47,255 nt of DNA, from the NCBI GenBank assembly GCA_018333895.1, contig JAGXSJ010000093.1:1-47255 (forward strand), read 5' to 3'. Source of the DNA: Truepera sp. (GTDB lineage: Bacteria; Deinococcota; Deinococci; Deinococcales; Trueperaceae). Of the stretch, positions 9,747 to 19,167 are shown one piece after another (positions within the stretch are counted from its first letter, which is position 1; the number at the start of each line of letters is the position of its first letter). The position numbers were made by a program, and so were the translations under genes. The notes under the pieces were generated by a model. That model was given only the letters and a program-made list of their open reading frames with translations. It searched no databases and had not been told where the DNA came from.

Positions 9747-10907
9747 TCAGTGTTCAATAAAATAGACCGCTTCATTGTCTGCGCTGTCGTAATCATGGCG
9801 CGCTAAGGTGACCGCTACCCGCGTGCCGAGGGCATAACTCCGGCTGTGATGTTGCACCGAGCGGATGGTAATACCGGAATGCAGCCTGACCCGATACAGG
9901 TAATGAAGCCCCTGGAAGACCCGATCCATCACCACCCCTACCCCCTCGGCATCCGGGTAGATCTCGGTAGAGTCGGGCCGCAGCACCGCTTTAACCTTGG
10001 TCCCCGCCGGTGGCCCCTCGCGCAGCGGCAGCCGTCCGAGCTCAGTCACGATAGACCGGTTTTGAATCTCTCCTGGGAGCAGATCCGCAATGCCGATAAA
10101 CTGGGCTACGAACGGAGTGGCCGGCCGATGGAAGATAACCTCCGGCCGATCGATCTGCTCGAGCTGCCCGGCGTTTAGCACCCCGATCCGGTCGCCCATC
10201 ACGAGCGCCTCCTCCTGGTCGTGGGTAACTAAGACCACCGTGGCGCCGGCACGGGTCAGGATCTCCTTGATCTCATCGCGCACCCGGGCACGCAGGCTTA
10301 CATCGAGGTTAGAAAACGGCTCATCGAGCAGGATCACCGCCGGCCCCGGCGCCAGGGCTCGAGCCAAGGCGACCCGCTGCTGCTGCCCGCCCGAGAGCTC
10401 ATGCGGATACCTCCCGCCCAGCTCAGCTAGCCCCACGAGCCTAAGCGCGTCCATGGTCTTCTTGCTGACCACCGGGCGGTTGCTGCAACGCACTCCGAAA
10501 GCGACGTTATCAAAAACCGTCATGTGCGGGAACAGGGCGTAATCCTGGAAGACGATCCCCACCCCCCGCCGCTCCGGTTGCACCCAGCTACTGCCGGCTA
10601 CTACCTTCTCGCCAATGGTGATGGTCCCGGAATCCGGCACCTCAAGTCCGGCGATTAACCTCAGCAAGGTGGTTTTGCCACAGCCTGAGGGCCCCAGCAG
10701 CGAAAGAAACTCCCCTTGGTCTACCTGCAAGCTCAGATTGGCGAGAGCCGTTACCGCGCCGAAACTTTTGGAGACCTGAGCAAGGGCTACATGGGGCGCG
10801 CTTAGACTAGCAGCAAAGCCGTTCGCCAGCTCCCGCCCGGCAGCCAATCTCGGCTCTTCGGTAATGACTTGGGTCTTAAGGCTAGGCAACATCGCATTCT
10901 CTCTCAC
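9747..10907 (-). CDS. fbpC: Ferric-iron-type ABC transporter ATPase
   Basis: 386 residues. Walker A GPSGCGKTTLL, Q-loop VFQDYALFPHMTV, signature LSGGQQQR, Walker B VILLDEPFSNLD, H-loop VTHDQEEAL, then a TOBE-type regulatory region. Member of the CysA/PotA/FbpC group. The GTG start at 10907 overlaps the permease stop by 4 nt; an alternative ATG is at 10892. The N-terminus before the ABC domain is about 40 residues longer than usual. Energises uptake by the two genes upstream of it on the same strand. Confidence 0.9.
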   Translation of the reverse strand: MRENAMLPSLKTQVITEEPRLAAGRELANGFAASLSAPHVALAQVSKSFGAVTALANLSLQVDQGEFLSLLGPSGCGKTTLLRLIAGLEVPDSGTITIGEKVVAGSSWVQPERRGVGIVFQDYALFPHMTVFDNVAFGVRCSNRPVVSKKTMDALRLVGLAELGGRYPHELSGGQQQRVALARALAPGPAVILLDEPFSNLDVSLRARVRDEIKEILTRAGATVVLVTHDQEEALVMGDRIGVLNAGQLEQIDRPEVIFHRPATPFVAQFIGIADLLPGEIQNRSIVTELGRLPLREGPPAGTKVKAVLRPDSTEIYPDAEGVGVVMDRVFQGLHYLYRVRLHSGITIRSVQHHSRSYALGTRVAVTLARHDYDSADNEAVYFIEH

Positions 10908-12559
10908 TGGTTGGACTCCGAACCGCTTTTGGCTGCGGTGATCCGCAGTAGCAGTATAACCGGTAGCACCCCCACCGCCACAATGGTCAGAGCAGGCAGC
11001 GCAGCTCCAGCCCAGAGCGACTCCGCCGCCATCTGCCAGACCCAGATGGCGAGGGTGTCATAGCCGAACGGGCGGAGGATCATGGTAATGGGCAGCTCCT
11101 TCATCACATCGACAAAGACCAGGATCGCTCCGGCCAGCAGGCCGGGGGTAATCAGCGGCAGGTGAATCTGCCACAACAGTCGGCGGGGCGAGGCTCCCAG
11201 GGTCCTAGCGGCCAGGCTGATATTGGGGGTGACCTTCTCTAAGCTTGACTCAACACTGTTATAAGCCACGGCCATGAAGCGTACCACATAGGCGTAGATT
11301 AGCCCTACCAGCGAGCCGGTAAGCACCAGGCCGATGGTAATGCCCCGCCACCCCTCGAGCAGGTCGTTTAGCGCATGATCGATGGCGGAGAGCGGCAACA
11401 AGATGCCGACAGCGATGACCGCTCCCGGAATAGCGTAGCCCGTAGAGGCCAGGCGGGCAATAGCGCGAGTCAGCCAGCCACCACTGCCCCCCATCCGAAC
11501 GCCGTTAGAGACCACCACCGCCACGATGATGGCGACTCCGGCCGCTAACCCAGACAGCAGCAAGCTGTTGCCGGCCAAGCGCCAATATGCTGCCAACGTG
11601 GACGGACCGGCTTGAACGAGATCGCGTACCGCCCAGAGAGCCAGCTGCAACACCGGCACCAAGAAGGCTATCGCCAGCACTAGTCCGCACAGGCCGGCGG
11701 CGCCCCAGCCGCGCCAACCCGTGAGCCGTACCCGCCCGATGCCGGGAGAGTAGCCACCGGTCTGAAAATAGCGGGCACGTCCGCGCAGCAACCTCTCCAA
11801 GGCGATCAAGGCTAGGGCAAAAAGCAGCAACACCCCAGCCAACTCGGTGGCGGCCCGCAGGTCCATCATTCCATGCCAGACGCGAATAATCCCTTCAGAA
11901 AGGGTGGGGAAATTGAAGAAGCGGACGGTAGCAAAGTCGGTCAGCGCCTCCATTAGCGCCAGGGCCACCCCGGCCGCTAGTGATGGTCGCGCCAGGGGTA
12001 GGGCGAGGCGGAAAAAAGCGCTAGTTCGGCTGTAGCCCATGGCTCGAGCCGCTTCAAAGGTGTTGCGCGCTTGCTCTTGGAACGCCGCCCGTGCCAGCAG
12101 ATAGACGTAAGGGTAAAGGACCAGGGTCATCACCAGTACGGCCCCACCACCGGAGCGGATCTCGGGGAACCAGATGCTGCCAAACAAGCCCCGCAGAGTT
12201 GACTGCACTGGGCCAGCAAAGTCCAGCGTGGCCATGTAGACATAGCCCATGACAAAGGTGGGAACGGCCATGGGCAGTAGCAACAGCCAGTCAAAGGCGG
12301 CCCGGCCAGGGAAGCGGTAGGCGACCGTCAGCCAGGCCAGCCCGGTGCCGAGCAGCAGCGTGCCTACCCCCACGCCTAAGAGCAGCACCAGGGTGTTGCC
12401 GATCATCTCCGGCAGGATAGTAGCCCACAGATGCCCCCAGATCTGTGGGGTAGGGGTAAGCAGCGCTGAGAGGACCACCACCACCGGTAGGACGATGAGC
12501 CCACCGATCAATAAAATAGGCAGCGCGGACAACACTGACTGTCCGCGCTTGACCATCAT
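10904..12559 (-). CDS. fbpB: Ferric-iron-type ABC transporter permease (fused dimer)
   Basis: 551 residues, about 12 predicted membrane segments, in two homologous halves as in FbpB/SfuB. EAA-type loops are recognisable (FEAARAMGYSRTSAFFRLALPLARP in the first half, AARTLGASPRRLLWQIHLPLITPG in the second). Forms the channel for Fe3+ delivered by the binding protein. ATG at 12559 or 12556. It lies 18 nt downstream of fbpA in one operon. Confidence 0.9.
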   Translation of the reverse strand: MMVKRGQSVLSALPILLIGGLIVLPVVVVLSALLTPTPQIWGHLWATILPEMIGNTLVLLLGVGVGTLLLGTGLAWLTVAYRFPGRAAFDWLLLLPMAVPTFVMGYVYMATLDFAGPVQSTLRGLFGSIWFPEIRSGGGAVLVMTLVLYPYVYLLARAAFQEQARNTFEAARAMGYSRTSAFFRLALPLARPSLAAGVALALMEALTDFATVRFFNFPTLSEGIIRVWHGMMDLRAATELAGVLLLFALALIALERLLRGRARYFQTGGYSPGIGRVRLTGWRGWGAAGLCGLVLAIAFLVPVLQLALWAVRDLVQAGPSTLAAYWRLAGNSLLLSGLAAGVAIIVAVVVSNGVRMGGSGGWLTRAIARLASTGYAIPGAVIAVGILLPLSAIDHALNDLLEGWRGITIGLVLTGSLVGLIYAYVVRFMAVAYNSVESSLEKVTPNISLAARTLGASPRRLLWQIHLPLITPGLLAGAILVFVDVMKELPITMILRPFGYDTLAIWVWQMAAESLWAGAALPALTIVAVGVLPVILLLRITAAKSGSESNQ

Positions 12560-12577
12560 CTCAGCCTCACTCTATCA

Positions 12578-13594
12578 TTAGCGGTAGCCAGCACGGTCGA
12601 GCAGGGCTACGGCAGCAGCTTGCAGACGCCCGTATTCGGCCAGGCTAAGCGGATCTGTCAAGAACGGGCCAAAGTCGGCGACCAGGGGGTGCGGAGCCAC
12701 CGCAGGGTTCACCGGATATTCAAAATTTGAATCGGCGAACGACCGTTGACCGGTTGCGCCGCTCAACCATTCCAGGAACTTAATGGCGTTATCGCGATTG
12801 GGGGCGTGCGCAGTTACCCCGGCCCCGCTGATATTGACGTGCGCGCCGCGGTCGTCCTGATTAGCCCACCAGATGCGGACGGGGAAGTTCGGGTCGGCGT
12901 TGAGCAGGCGCCCGAGGTAGTAGTGATTGGTAATGGCTACATCCCCACCACCGGCGGCCAAGGTCTCCAGAATGCGGGTATCGCTGTCGATCAGCGTCGG
13001 CTCATTGGCCACCCAGCCGCGCACGATCTCTTCGGCTCGAGCTTCGCCGTGTGCAGCGATCAGGCTGGCTACTAGCGACTGCGTGTAAACATGGGTCGCC
13101 GGACGCATCACTAGGCGCCCCCGCCACTGGGGATCGGCCAGCGCCTCGTAGGTGGTGATCTCGCTGGGATCGACGCGGTCGGGGTGATACAGAATAGTCC
13201 GTACCCGCTTGGTCAAAGCGAACCAGCGACCCTCAGGATCCCGCAGCGCGGCAGGCACATTCTGTTCCAAAACCTGGCTCTGGACTGGCTGCAGGAGGCC
13301 GTCTTGCGCGGCTAGCCAGAGGCTGCCGGCATCGATGGCGAGCAGGACATCGGCTGGGGTGTGGCGCCCTTCGGCCCGCAGGCGCTCGCGTAGCGCCGGA
13401 TCGGAGGCGGAGGTGAAGCGGACCTCGATCCCTGTCTCTTGCGTGAATTGGGTAAACACCGGCTCCACTCCATAGTGGCGTGCGGTGTAGACATTAACCA
13501 CCCCTGCGCCTTGCGCTAGGGCCGTACTAGCGATAGCCAACATTGCGCCCCAGATCAACGCTAACAGGGTCGACTTTAAGAACTGGCGATACAT
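12578..13594 (-). CDS. fbpA: Ferric-iron-binding periplasmic protein
   Basis: 338 residues. Signal peptide about 1-27 (basic start, LLALIWGAMLAIASTALAQG). Mature part starts VVNVYTARHYGVEPVF, typical of Fe3+-binding proteins, with the paired iron-ligand tyrosines in AITNHYYLGRL. AGGAG at 13602-13606 lies 7 nt before the ATG. First gene of a three-gene iron operon read leftward. The family also includes binding proteins for other ligands, but the YY motif favours ferric iron. Confidence 0.9.
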   Translation of the reverse strand: MYRQFLKSTLLALIWGAMLAIASTALAQGAGVVNVYTARHYGVEPVFTQFTQETGIEVRFTSASDPALRERLRAEGRHTPADVLLAIDAGSLWLAAQDGLLQPVQSQVLEQNVPAALRDPEGRWFALTKRVRTILYHPDRVDPSEITTYEALADPQWRGRLVMRPATHVYTQSLVASLIAAHGEARAEEIVRGWVANEPTLIDSDTRILETLAAGGGDVAITNHYYLGRLLNADPNFPVRIWWANQDDRGAHVNISGAGVTAHAPNRDNAIKFLEWLSGATGQRSFADSNFEYPVNPAVAPHPLVADFGPFLTDPLSLAEYGRLQAAAVALLDRAGYR

Positions 13595-13616
13595 GAGAGT
13601 CTCCTGGTTAATATGT

Positions 13617-13682
13617 ATAAATCCGAGTATGTGGATCGGATTTATCGGATTAACTATATTGGATCACAATTCTACCTGTCAA
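13617..13682 (-). promoter_or_regulatory. Iron-operon promoter with a dyad operator
   Basis: On the minus strand TTGACA (13682-13677) and TATAGT (13658-13653) are 18 bp apart. Immediately downstream of the -10 box lies a perfect 9-bp inverted repeat, CGGATTTAT (13637-13645) and ATAAATCCG (13617-13625), with ATCGGAT repeated at 13635 and 13645. The position suits a repressor site, plausibly for an iron-sensing regulator, but the sequence is not a consensus Fur or IdeR box that I recognise. Confidence 0.55.
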
Positions 13683-13736
13683 GTGGGCTGGGCCAGCGCT
13701 GGCATTGGGCAATACTCTCTTTAGGGGAGCGTCCTG

Positions 13737-13742
13737 TATACT
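13737..13742 (+). promoter_or_regulatory. -10 box of dnaJ
   Basis: TATACT ends 9 nt before the dnaJ ATG, so the transcript is leaderless or nearly so. No consensus -35 was found. Confidence 0.5.
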
Positions 13743-13751
13743 GCCAAGCTG

Positions 13752-14864
13752 ATGACGAAATTATCGGGCGAAGCCTCCTACTATCAGCTCCTTGAGGTGC
13801 CTAGTGATGCCGACCAGGCCGCGATCAAAGCGGCCTATCGCAAACTGGCCCTGAAGTACCACCCCGACCGCAACCCCGGTGATAAGAGCGCTGAGGAGCG
13901 CTTTAAGCAGATCAACGAAGCTTATGCCGTGCTGTCTGACCCTGACAAACGGAGTCGCTACGACCGCTACGGCCACGCCGACCCGCAGGTGCAGTTCAGC
14001 GGCGATATTTTCGATATCTTTAACGCTGTCTTCGGTGGCGGCTTCACGGCTGGTAGCCGGGTGCAGCGCGGCCACCCCGGCGAAGACCTGGAGACCGACC
14101 TGACCATTGCCCTCGAGCAGGCCCGCGCCGGGGCTACCGTGGAGGTCGAGCTCGAGCGGCTCGGGCTGTGCCAGCACTGCCACGGCGAGCGGGCCGAACC
14201 CGGTACCGGGCGGCAAACCTGCCCGACCTGCCGGGGGGCGGGGCAGGTGCGGATGCAGACCCAGTCGTTCTTCGGCACCATGGTCAGCCAGCAGCTCTGC
14301 CCGCAGTGCCGCGGCCAGGGCGAGATCATCGCCTCGCCTTGCAGCCGGTGCGACGGCCAGGGGCGGGTGCGGGTACGCGAAACGGTACCGGTGAACCTGC
14401 CCAAGGGGATCGATGGCGGCTACCGGCTGCGCGTGCCGCAACAGGGGAATATCGGCCTAGACGGCGGGCGGCCCGGCGATCTGTACGTCTATATCACCCT
14501 GGCCCCGCATCAGCACTTTATCCGCGACGGCGACAACCTGCGCTACCGGCTCAAGCTCGGTTTCGCTCAGGCGGCCTTGGGCAGCGCCTTCGAGGTGCCC
14601 ACCTTAGACGACCCCGAAGTCATAACTATCCCCCCCGGCACGCAGCCGGGCCAGGAGTTCCGCCTGCGCGGCAAGGGCATGCCGCGTCTGCAACAGACCG
14701 GCTACGGCGACCTGATCGTCACTGCCGAGGTAGTAGTGCCCAGCAAGCTCAGCCCCAAAGCTCGCGAGCTGCTGCGTGACTACGCCGCCGAGATGGGCGA
14801 GAGCCTAGAGGAGTCCGAGTCGCTGCTCGATAAGGTCAAGGGCCTGTTTAGGAAGCGCGCTTAA
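13752..14864 (+). CDS. dnaJ: Chaperone DnaJ (Hsp40)
   Basis: 370 residues. J domain 9-75 with the HPD motif (KYHPDRNPGDK), a short F-rich stretch (DIFDIFNAVFGGGF) replacing the long G/F region, then the four zinc-binding repeats CQHCHGE, CPTCRGAG, CPQCRGQG, CSRCDGQG, and the C-terminal substrate domain. Stimulates the DnaK ATPase and delivers unfolded clients. It is divergent from the iron operon and has no dnaK/grpE neighbour here, so it may be a second copy. Confidence 0.95.
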   Translation: MTKLSGEASYYQLLEVPSDADQAAIKAAYRKLALKYHPDRNPGDKSAEERFKQINEAYAVLSDPDKRSRYDRYGHADPQVQFSGDIFDIFNAVFGGGFTAGSRVQRGHPGEDLETDLTIALEQARAGATVEVELERLGLCQHCHGERAEPGTGRQTCPTCRGAGQVRMQTQSFFGTMVSQQLCPQCRGQGEIIASPCSRCDGQGRVRVRETVPVNLPKGIDGGYRLRVPQQGNIGLDGGRPGDLYVYITLAPHQHFIRDGDNLRYRLKLGFAQAALGSAFEVPTLDDPEVITIPPGTQPGQEFRLRGKGMPRLQQTGYGDLIVTAEVVVPSKLSPKARELLRDYAAEMGESLEESESLLDKVKGLFRKRA

Positions 14865-14873
14865 CCGCCGCGA

Positions 14874-15743
14874 CTAGCTGGGCCGCCGATAGCCATCGGC
14901 CTCGATCAGCACCACTCCCGGCTCGCGCCTAAACCAGGTGCGCTGGCGTTTGGCGTACTGCACGGTAGCCTGTGTGACCCGTTCCTGAACCTGCTCCAGC
15001 GTCCCGCGCCCGCGCAGAAACTCCACCACCTCCTTGTAGCCGATGGCTTGCAGCGCGGTAGGCTGCTCGGGATATCGGCGCAGCAGCTCATAGACCTCCG
15101 TTATCAGCCCGGCGGCGAACATCTGTGCCGTGCGTGCCGTAATGCGGGCCTGTAAGGTGGCGACTGAGGGGAGCAGCACACACTTGCGGTAGCTAAAGCG
15201 GGGGGCACGGGGCGGGAAGCTGCTAGGCGGGCGACCGGTCCGGCGCAAAATCTCCAGCGCCCGCACTATCCGGCGAGGGTTGCGCTGGGCTCGAGCCTCA
15301 TCTAGCGGGCTAGCCCGCCTTAGCTCGTCAAGCAGCGGCTCGAGCCCCTCTGCCTCAAACACCCGCCACAGCTCGGCCTGGACTGCGCCATCGGCAGGAG
15401 GGACGGTAGGCAGCCCTTCAGTGAGCGCCCGGATATAAAACCCGGTCCCCCCTACCACCAGCGGCAGGCGGCCCCGCGCCTGTACCTCAGCGATAGCCGC
15501 TTCGGCCAGCCGGACGTAGTCCGCCACGCTAAAAGGCTCTGCCGGAGTGACTACGTCGATCAAGTGATGCGGCACCCGCTGCCGCTCGAGCGCTTTCGGC
15601 TTGGCGGTGCCGATATCCATCCCCTGGTAGACCAGCATGGCGTCGGCGGAGATGATCTCGGTGGGTATCAGGTCGGCCAGCGCCAGCGCCAGCTCGCTCT
15701 TGCCGGAGGCGGTAGGGCCGGCCAGAACCAGAATACTCTCCAT
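14874..15743 (-). CDS. miaA: tRNA dimethylallyltransferase MiaA
   Basis: 289 residues. P-loop [12 protein letters not shown] at 8-19, the [18 protein letters not shown] substrate segment, [15 protein letters not shown], and the C-terminal [10 protein letters not shown] tRNA-contact motif. Prenylates A37 in tRNAs reading UNN codons. The ATG overlaps the upstream stop (TAATG), so translation is coupled to the eRF1-like gene. Converges on dnaJ with a 9-nt gap. Confidence 0.95.
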   Translation of the reverse strand: MESILVLAGPTASGKSELALALADLIPTEIISADAMLVYQGMDIGTAKPKALERQRVPHHLIDVVTPAEPFSVADYVRLAEAAIAEVQARGRLPLVVGGTGFYIRALTEGLPTVPPADGAVQAELWRVFEAEGLEPLLDELRRASPLDEARAQRNPRRIVRALEILRRTGRPPSSFPPRAPRFSYRKCVLLPSVATLQARITARTAQMFAAGLITEVYELLRRYPEQPTALQAIGYKEVVEFLRGRGTLEQVQERVTQATVQYAKRQRTWFRREPGVVLIEADGYRRPS

Positions 15744-16909
15744 TACCAGCGCGTCAAAGCGGCGATCCCTCCGAGTTGATTAAGCTCCGCTTCGGCCTCA
15801 CCCCGCACAAACTCTAGTCTTATCCCGTGCTGGACGGCTAGCTCAGGGAGCAGATCCTTTAGGGGGACAACCGCGTGCGGCTCATCGGGGCAAAGATGGG
15901 CAGCCGCTAGCGCGTTACTAGTCAGCAGCCCGCTCGGCTCACAGCGGTAGACGGTCATATCCAGTCGCCAGGGGACCGCCAGCAGGTAGAGGCGCCGGGC
16001 CTGAATCGCCTCCAGCACCGCCTCGAGACCGTGGAGGCCGCGCTCGCGCAGCTCTGCTAGGAGCCTCCGCTCGTGCTCGCGCTCGGCGCGTTCAAGGCTG
16101 GGCGTCACCAAGGTGAGCACTTCGCTGGCTGGCAGCGCCGGGTGAGGCAGTGGCAGGCGGTCGACAATCAGCGCCTTGAGCCCGCTCGGCATTGCTGCCT
16201 CAAACTCCTGCCAGCGTTCGGTAGGGCCGAGCAGGATCAGCCGGTTAACCGGGCGCGCTATTAGCGTCTGCTTAAGCAGCTCAGCAGCCTCCTTATAAAA
16301 GCGCTGCGTCCAGGCTTCTAGGCGGCGGTTAAACTTATCCTTGCCCGCCCCGCCCCGCGCCGGCACGCCGGGCGGGGTGCCGGTCTGCCCCTCGGCCAAG
16401 TCGCGCCACGCCTCGGGGTTAACGGCCCTGAAGGCATCCTGCAACTCCTCGATCTCGCCCAGGTAGACCTCGAAGTAGCGCCAACGCTCCTGATCGAGAC
16501 AGATCACGCCGTAACGCTCCTGCTCGTCCAGAGCAGCCAGCAGCGGGGTCACGTAAGGCGTCCCCCAGCGCGCGATGGCGCCATCGCGCAGCTCTAGTGT
16601 CGGCACTTCGGTCTGGAGGTAGTAGGTCTCAAACAGGGCGCTCAGGTCTGCTCCGGCAAAGACCACCAGGGTGCGCCCCTGCGGGATGACATGCTCGAGC
16701 TTAAGCCGGGTCAGCACTTCGTTGGCGTACTCCTTGGGCACGCCCTGCCCTGCTAGCGCCTCACGGGCGCGCAACACATAGGCTTTGCGGGCGTTATCGG
16801 GATTGGCGGGGTTAACATCCAGATAGAGTGACAGCACCGGCGCCGGGTACGGCGCGATCACCTGGCGTAAACGATCGATCACGGCAGGGTCCAGCACGGC
16901 GATCACCAC
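15743..16909 (-). CDS. Bacterial archaeo-eukaryotic release-factor-like protein (baeRF family)
   Basis: 388 residues. Recognised from the N-terminal [20 protein letters not shown] pattern shared by bacterial eRF1/Vms1-like (VLRF1) proteins, followed by an RF1-domain-2-like middle ([11 protein letters not shown] region) and an eRF1-domain-3-like end with the RRLYLLAV strand. Related proteins act in release or rescue of stalled ribosomes. Start is GTG at 16909 or the adjacent GTG at 16906, with GAAGGG just upstream. Coupled to miaA. Exact function not assigned. Confidence 0.7.
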   Translation of the reverse strand: MVIAVLDPAVIDRLRQVIAPYPAPVLSLYLDVNPANPDNARKAYVLRAREALAGQGVPKEYANEVLTRLKLEHVIPQGRTLVVFAGADLSALFETYYLQTEVPTLELRDGAIARWGTPYVTPLLAALDEQERYGVICLDQERWRYFEVYLGEIEELQDAFRAVNPEAWRDLAEGQTGTPPGVPARGGAGKDKFNRRLEAWTQRFYKEAAELLKQTLIARPVNRLILLGPTERWQEFEAAMPSGLKALIVDRLPLPHPALPASEVLTLVTPSLERAEREHERRLLAELRERGLHGLEAVLEAIQARRLYLLAVPWRLDMTVYRCEPSGLLTSNALAAAHLCPDEPHAVVPLKDLLPELAVQHGIRLEFVRGEAEAELNQLGGIAALTRW

Positions 16910-17046
16910 CCTTCAGAAGTCGGCTGTGGGCGGCGAGGACTAGCCTCACACCCACCATCACACCGAAAGCCGGACGATAAGCATACCACTCCCCAGGGCC
17001 GGGTTCCTGAGCTTGTTAGCTGAACAGCGCTGGATCCCCTGTCCAT

Positions 17047-17379
17047 TTAAGAGCCCTTAGCGACTTCGCTTAGCACTCGGTCATAGAACGTGACGCCCAG
17101 CCGCCTGATCTGGCCGATCAGCTCGGCATCGGCAAGATGATGGAAGATCGACAGGTCGAAGGTATAGGGTAAGAGCAGCTTGTCGAGGTCGTCCATGATC
17201 CGGCTCAGCACGCTCAGGGTCAAGTCATCGCCGCCTAGCAGGGTCAGATCGATATCTGAGCCGTGGCGGTAGAGCCCGGTAGCGCGCGAACCGTAGAGGA
17301 TGGCCTGGTCCACCTGGGGATAGCGGGTCAGCACGGCGCGGATCTTCTGGATGACGGCTTCGGTCAGGCCGCAGTTCAC
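17047..17379 (-). CDS. MNT-type nucleotidyltransferase antitoxin
   Basis: 110 residues. The minimal nucleotidyltransferase motif GSRATGLYRHGSDIDL (GS...D-x-D) is intact at about 31-46, with a third acidic residue in FDLSIF. In HEPN/MNT pairs this enzyme inactivates the HEPN partner by adding nucleotides. The GTG start overlaps the HEPN stop by 4 nt. Confidence 0.85.
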   Translation of the reverse strand: MNCGLTEAVIQKIRAVLTRYPQVDQAILYGSRATGLYRHGSDIDLTLLGGDDLTLSVLSRIMDDLDKLLLPYTFDLSIFHHLADAELIGQIRRLGVTFYDRVLSEVAKGS

Positions 17380-17789
17380 ACCGCTTCTCCGGACTTAAGA
17401 TCGGTTAACACCTCCAGGAGCCGCTCGAACTCCACAAAATAATCGTTGCTGATGGCGCCAGCGATAGCTTTAGCGACCTCTTCGTTATACGTGTGCGAAG
17501 TTAAGTTGCGACTCCTGATCATCTCCATCCAGGCCTCGCCATTAGCGATCAGGCCTTGCCTAAAGGCCTCCCGGGTGGTGTCTTTCGAGCCGTAGAGGCC
17601 ACTGACACCACGGCTTGCCAGAAAATCCTTCACGGTGTTCCAGGCCAACTCATGGGTAAACTCAAAGGCCTGAATCAGCCCCTGCTCTTCCAAATCAGTG
17701 AGCGGACGCCTGTGCGCTAGTTCGACGGCCTCTCGCAAGCGCGAGAGCGCTTTAGTAAACACCCAGCGAATCTCTTCTTGATGGCCCAT
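17376..17789 (-). CDS. HEPN-domain protein (HI0074 family), partner of the MNT
   Basis: 137 residues, all helical. The HEPN RNase motif RNLTSHTY (R-x4-H-x-Y) is present near residue 96, with the family's TDLEEQGLIQAFEFTHELAW segment. First gene of the two-gene module, with the nucleotidyltransferase coupled behind it. Either an RNase toxin or the inert substrate-binding form; the intact motif favours activity. Confidence 0.85.
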   Translation of the reverse strand: MGHQEEIRWVFTKALSRLREAVELAHRRPLTDLEEQGLIQAFEFTHELAWNTVKDFLASRGVSGLYGSKDTTREAFRQGLIANGEAWMEMIRSRNLTSHTYNEEVAKAIAGAISNDYFVEFERLLEVLTDLKSGEAV

Positions 17790-17894
17790 TGGCTCTCTCC
17801 GTAAGCCTTGACCTGCCTCGGTCGTGTCGAGCGCCGCCTGTCAACCGTGCCCAAGCAGCACGCCCTTGGTGTGAGTATATAATCAAGGGGCTAT

Positions 17895-18560
17895 ATGCAA
17901 CGTTTCAAGGATCGGCGAGAAGCCGGCAAGCTGCTAGCCAAGGCGCTTTACTCCTATCAGGGCCGTGAGGACGTGCTGGTGCTGGCTCTGCCGCGGGGTG
18001 GCGTGCCGGTAGCCTTCGAGGTAGCCAGTGCGCTCGGTGCGCCGCTCGAGCTGTTGATCGTCCGTAAGCTGGGCGTCCCCGGCCACGAAGAGCTGGCCCT
18101 GGGGGCCATCGCCTCGGGTAACGTGCGGGTGCTCAACCAGGAGGTCATGGCCGCGCTGGGCATCCGCCCGGAGACGGTAGAGGCGGTAGCCGCGCGTGAA
18201 GCGCTCGAGCTAGCACGCCGTGAACAGCTCTATCGCGGTTCGCGCCCCATGCTGCCGGTAGCTGGACAGTTGGCCATAGTGATCGACGACGGCATCGCTA
18301 CCGGCGCCACCATGCGGGCGGCCGTGCGGGCCTTGCGCCAGCTCGGGGCGGCGCGCGTGCTTGTAGCTACGCCGACTAGCGCCCGTGACAGCGCCGAGAT
18401 GCTGCGCCACGAGGCCGACGAGGTGGTCTGCCTGGCTACCCCTGAGCCCTACCACGCGGTGGGCCTGTGGTACGAGCAGTTCGAGCAGATCAGCGACAAC
18501 GAGGTGCGGCAGCTGCTGGAGTTAGCCGTGAGGCACAGCCGGAAGTCTCATGAGGCGTGA
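17895..18560 (+). CDS. Type I phosphoribosyltransferase family protein
   Basis: 221 residues. PRPP-binding motif VIDDGIATGATM (about 136-147), early LALPRGGVPVA loop and VRKLGVPGHEELALGA hood. Substrate unknown; this family (like Mycobacterium Rv0571c types) is often fused or adjacent to a dienelactone-hydrolase-like protein, as here. TATAAT at 17878-17883 and AAGGGG at 17884-17889 precede the ATG. Confidence 0.85.
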   Translation: MQRFKDRREAGKLLAKALYSYQGREDVLVLALPRGGVPVAFEVASALGAPLELLIVRKLGVPGHEELALGAIASGNVRVLNQEVMAALGIRPETVEAVAAREALELARREQLYRGSRPMLPVAGQLAIVIDDGIATGATMRAAVRALRQLGAARVLVATPTSARDSAEMLRHEADEVVCLATPEPYHAVGLWYEQFEQISDNEVRQLLELAVRHSRKSHEA

Positions 18561-19167
18561 GGTTACCGTCGCACTCAAGGCCGGCAGACTGCCCGGCTCC
18601 CTGGTGTTGCCACCAGGCGCGACCGGGCTGGTGTTGTTCGCCCACGGCAGCAGCAGCAGCAGCCATAGCCCGCGCAACCGCTTCGTGGCCGAGCGGTTAA
18701 ACAGCGAGCGACTCGCTACCTTGCTGGTCGACCTACGGCAAGAGGCTGAGGACTCCCAGGCCCGCTTCGACATCTCCCTGCTGGCCGAGCGGCTGCTGGC
18801 GGCGATGGCCTGGCTAGGCGTGCAGCCGGATACCCGGCAGCTCCCGCTAGGGCTGTTTGGTGCCAGCACCGGCGCGGCGGCAGCGCTCGACGCGGCAGCA
18901 CAAAGCGACGTGGTCAAGGCGGTTGTCTCCCGCGGTGGGCGGCCCGACCTGGCGGCCAGTTTGGTGATGGTGCGCGCCCCTACGCTGCTGCTCGTGGGCG
19001 CCGCTGACCCGGTGGTGCTGGAGCTCAACCGCACGGCGCTCGCCAAGTTGGACTGCGAGAAGGTGCTCAAGGTGATCCCCGGCGCCGGCCACCTGTTCGA
19101 GGAGCCCGGCGCTCTGGAGCAGGTTGCGGCGCTGGCCAGTGACTGGTTTAGGCAGCACCTCGCCTAG
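18550..19167 (+). CDS. Alpha/beta hydrolase (dienelactone-hydrolase-like)
   Basis: 205 residues. Oxyanion segment LVLFAHGSSSS, nucleophile elbow GLFGASTGA, acid in LLLVGAADPVV, catalytic His in PGAGHLFEEPG. Overlaps the phosphoribosyltransferase by 11 nt, so the two are co-translated; elsewhere the two domains occur as one protein. Substrate unknown. Confidence 0.85.
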   Translation: MRREVTVALKAGRLPGSLVLPPGATGLVLFAHGSSSSSHSPRNRFVAERLNSERLATLLVDLRQEAEDSQARFDISLLAERLLAAMAWLGVQPDTRQLPLGLFGASTGAAAALDAAAQSDVVKAVVSRGGRPDLAASLVMVRAPTLLLVGAADPVVLELNRTALAKLDCEKVLKVIPGAGHLFEEPGALEQVAALASDWFRQHLA

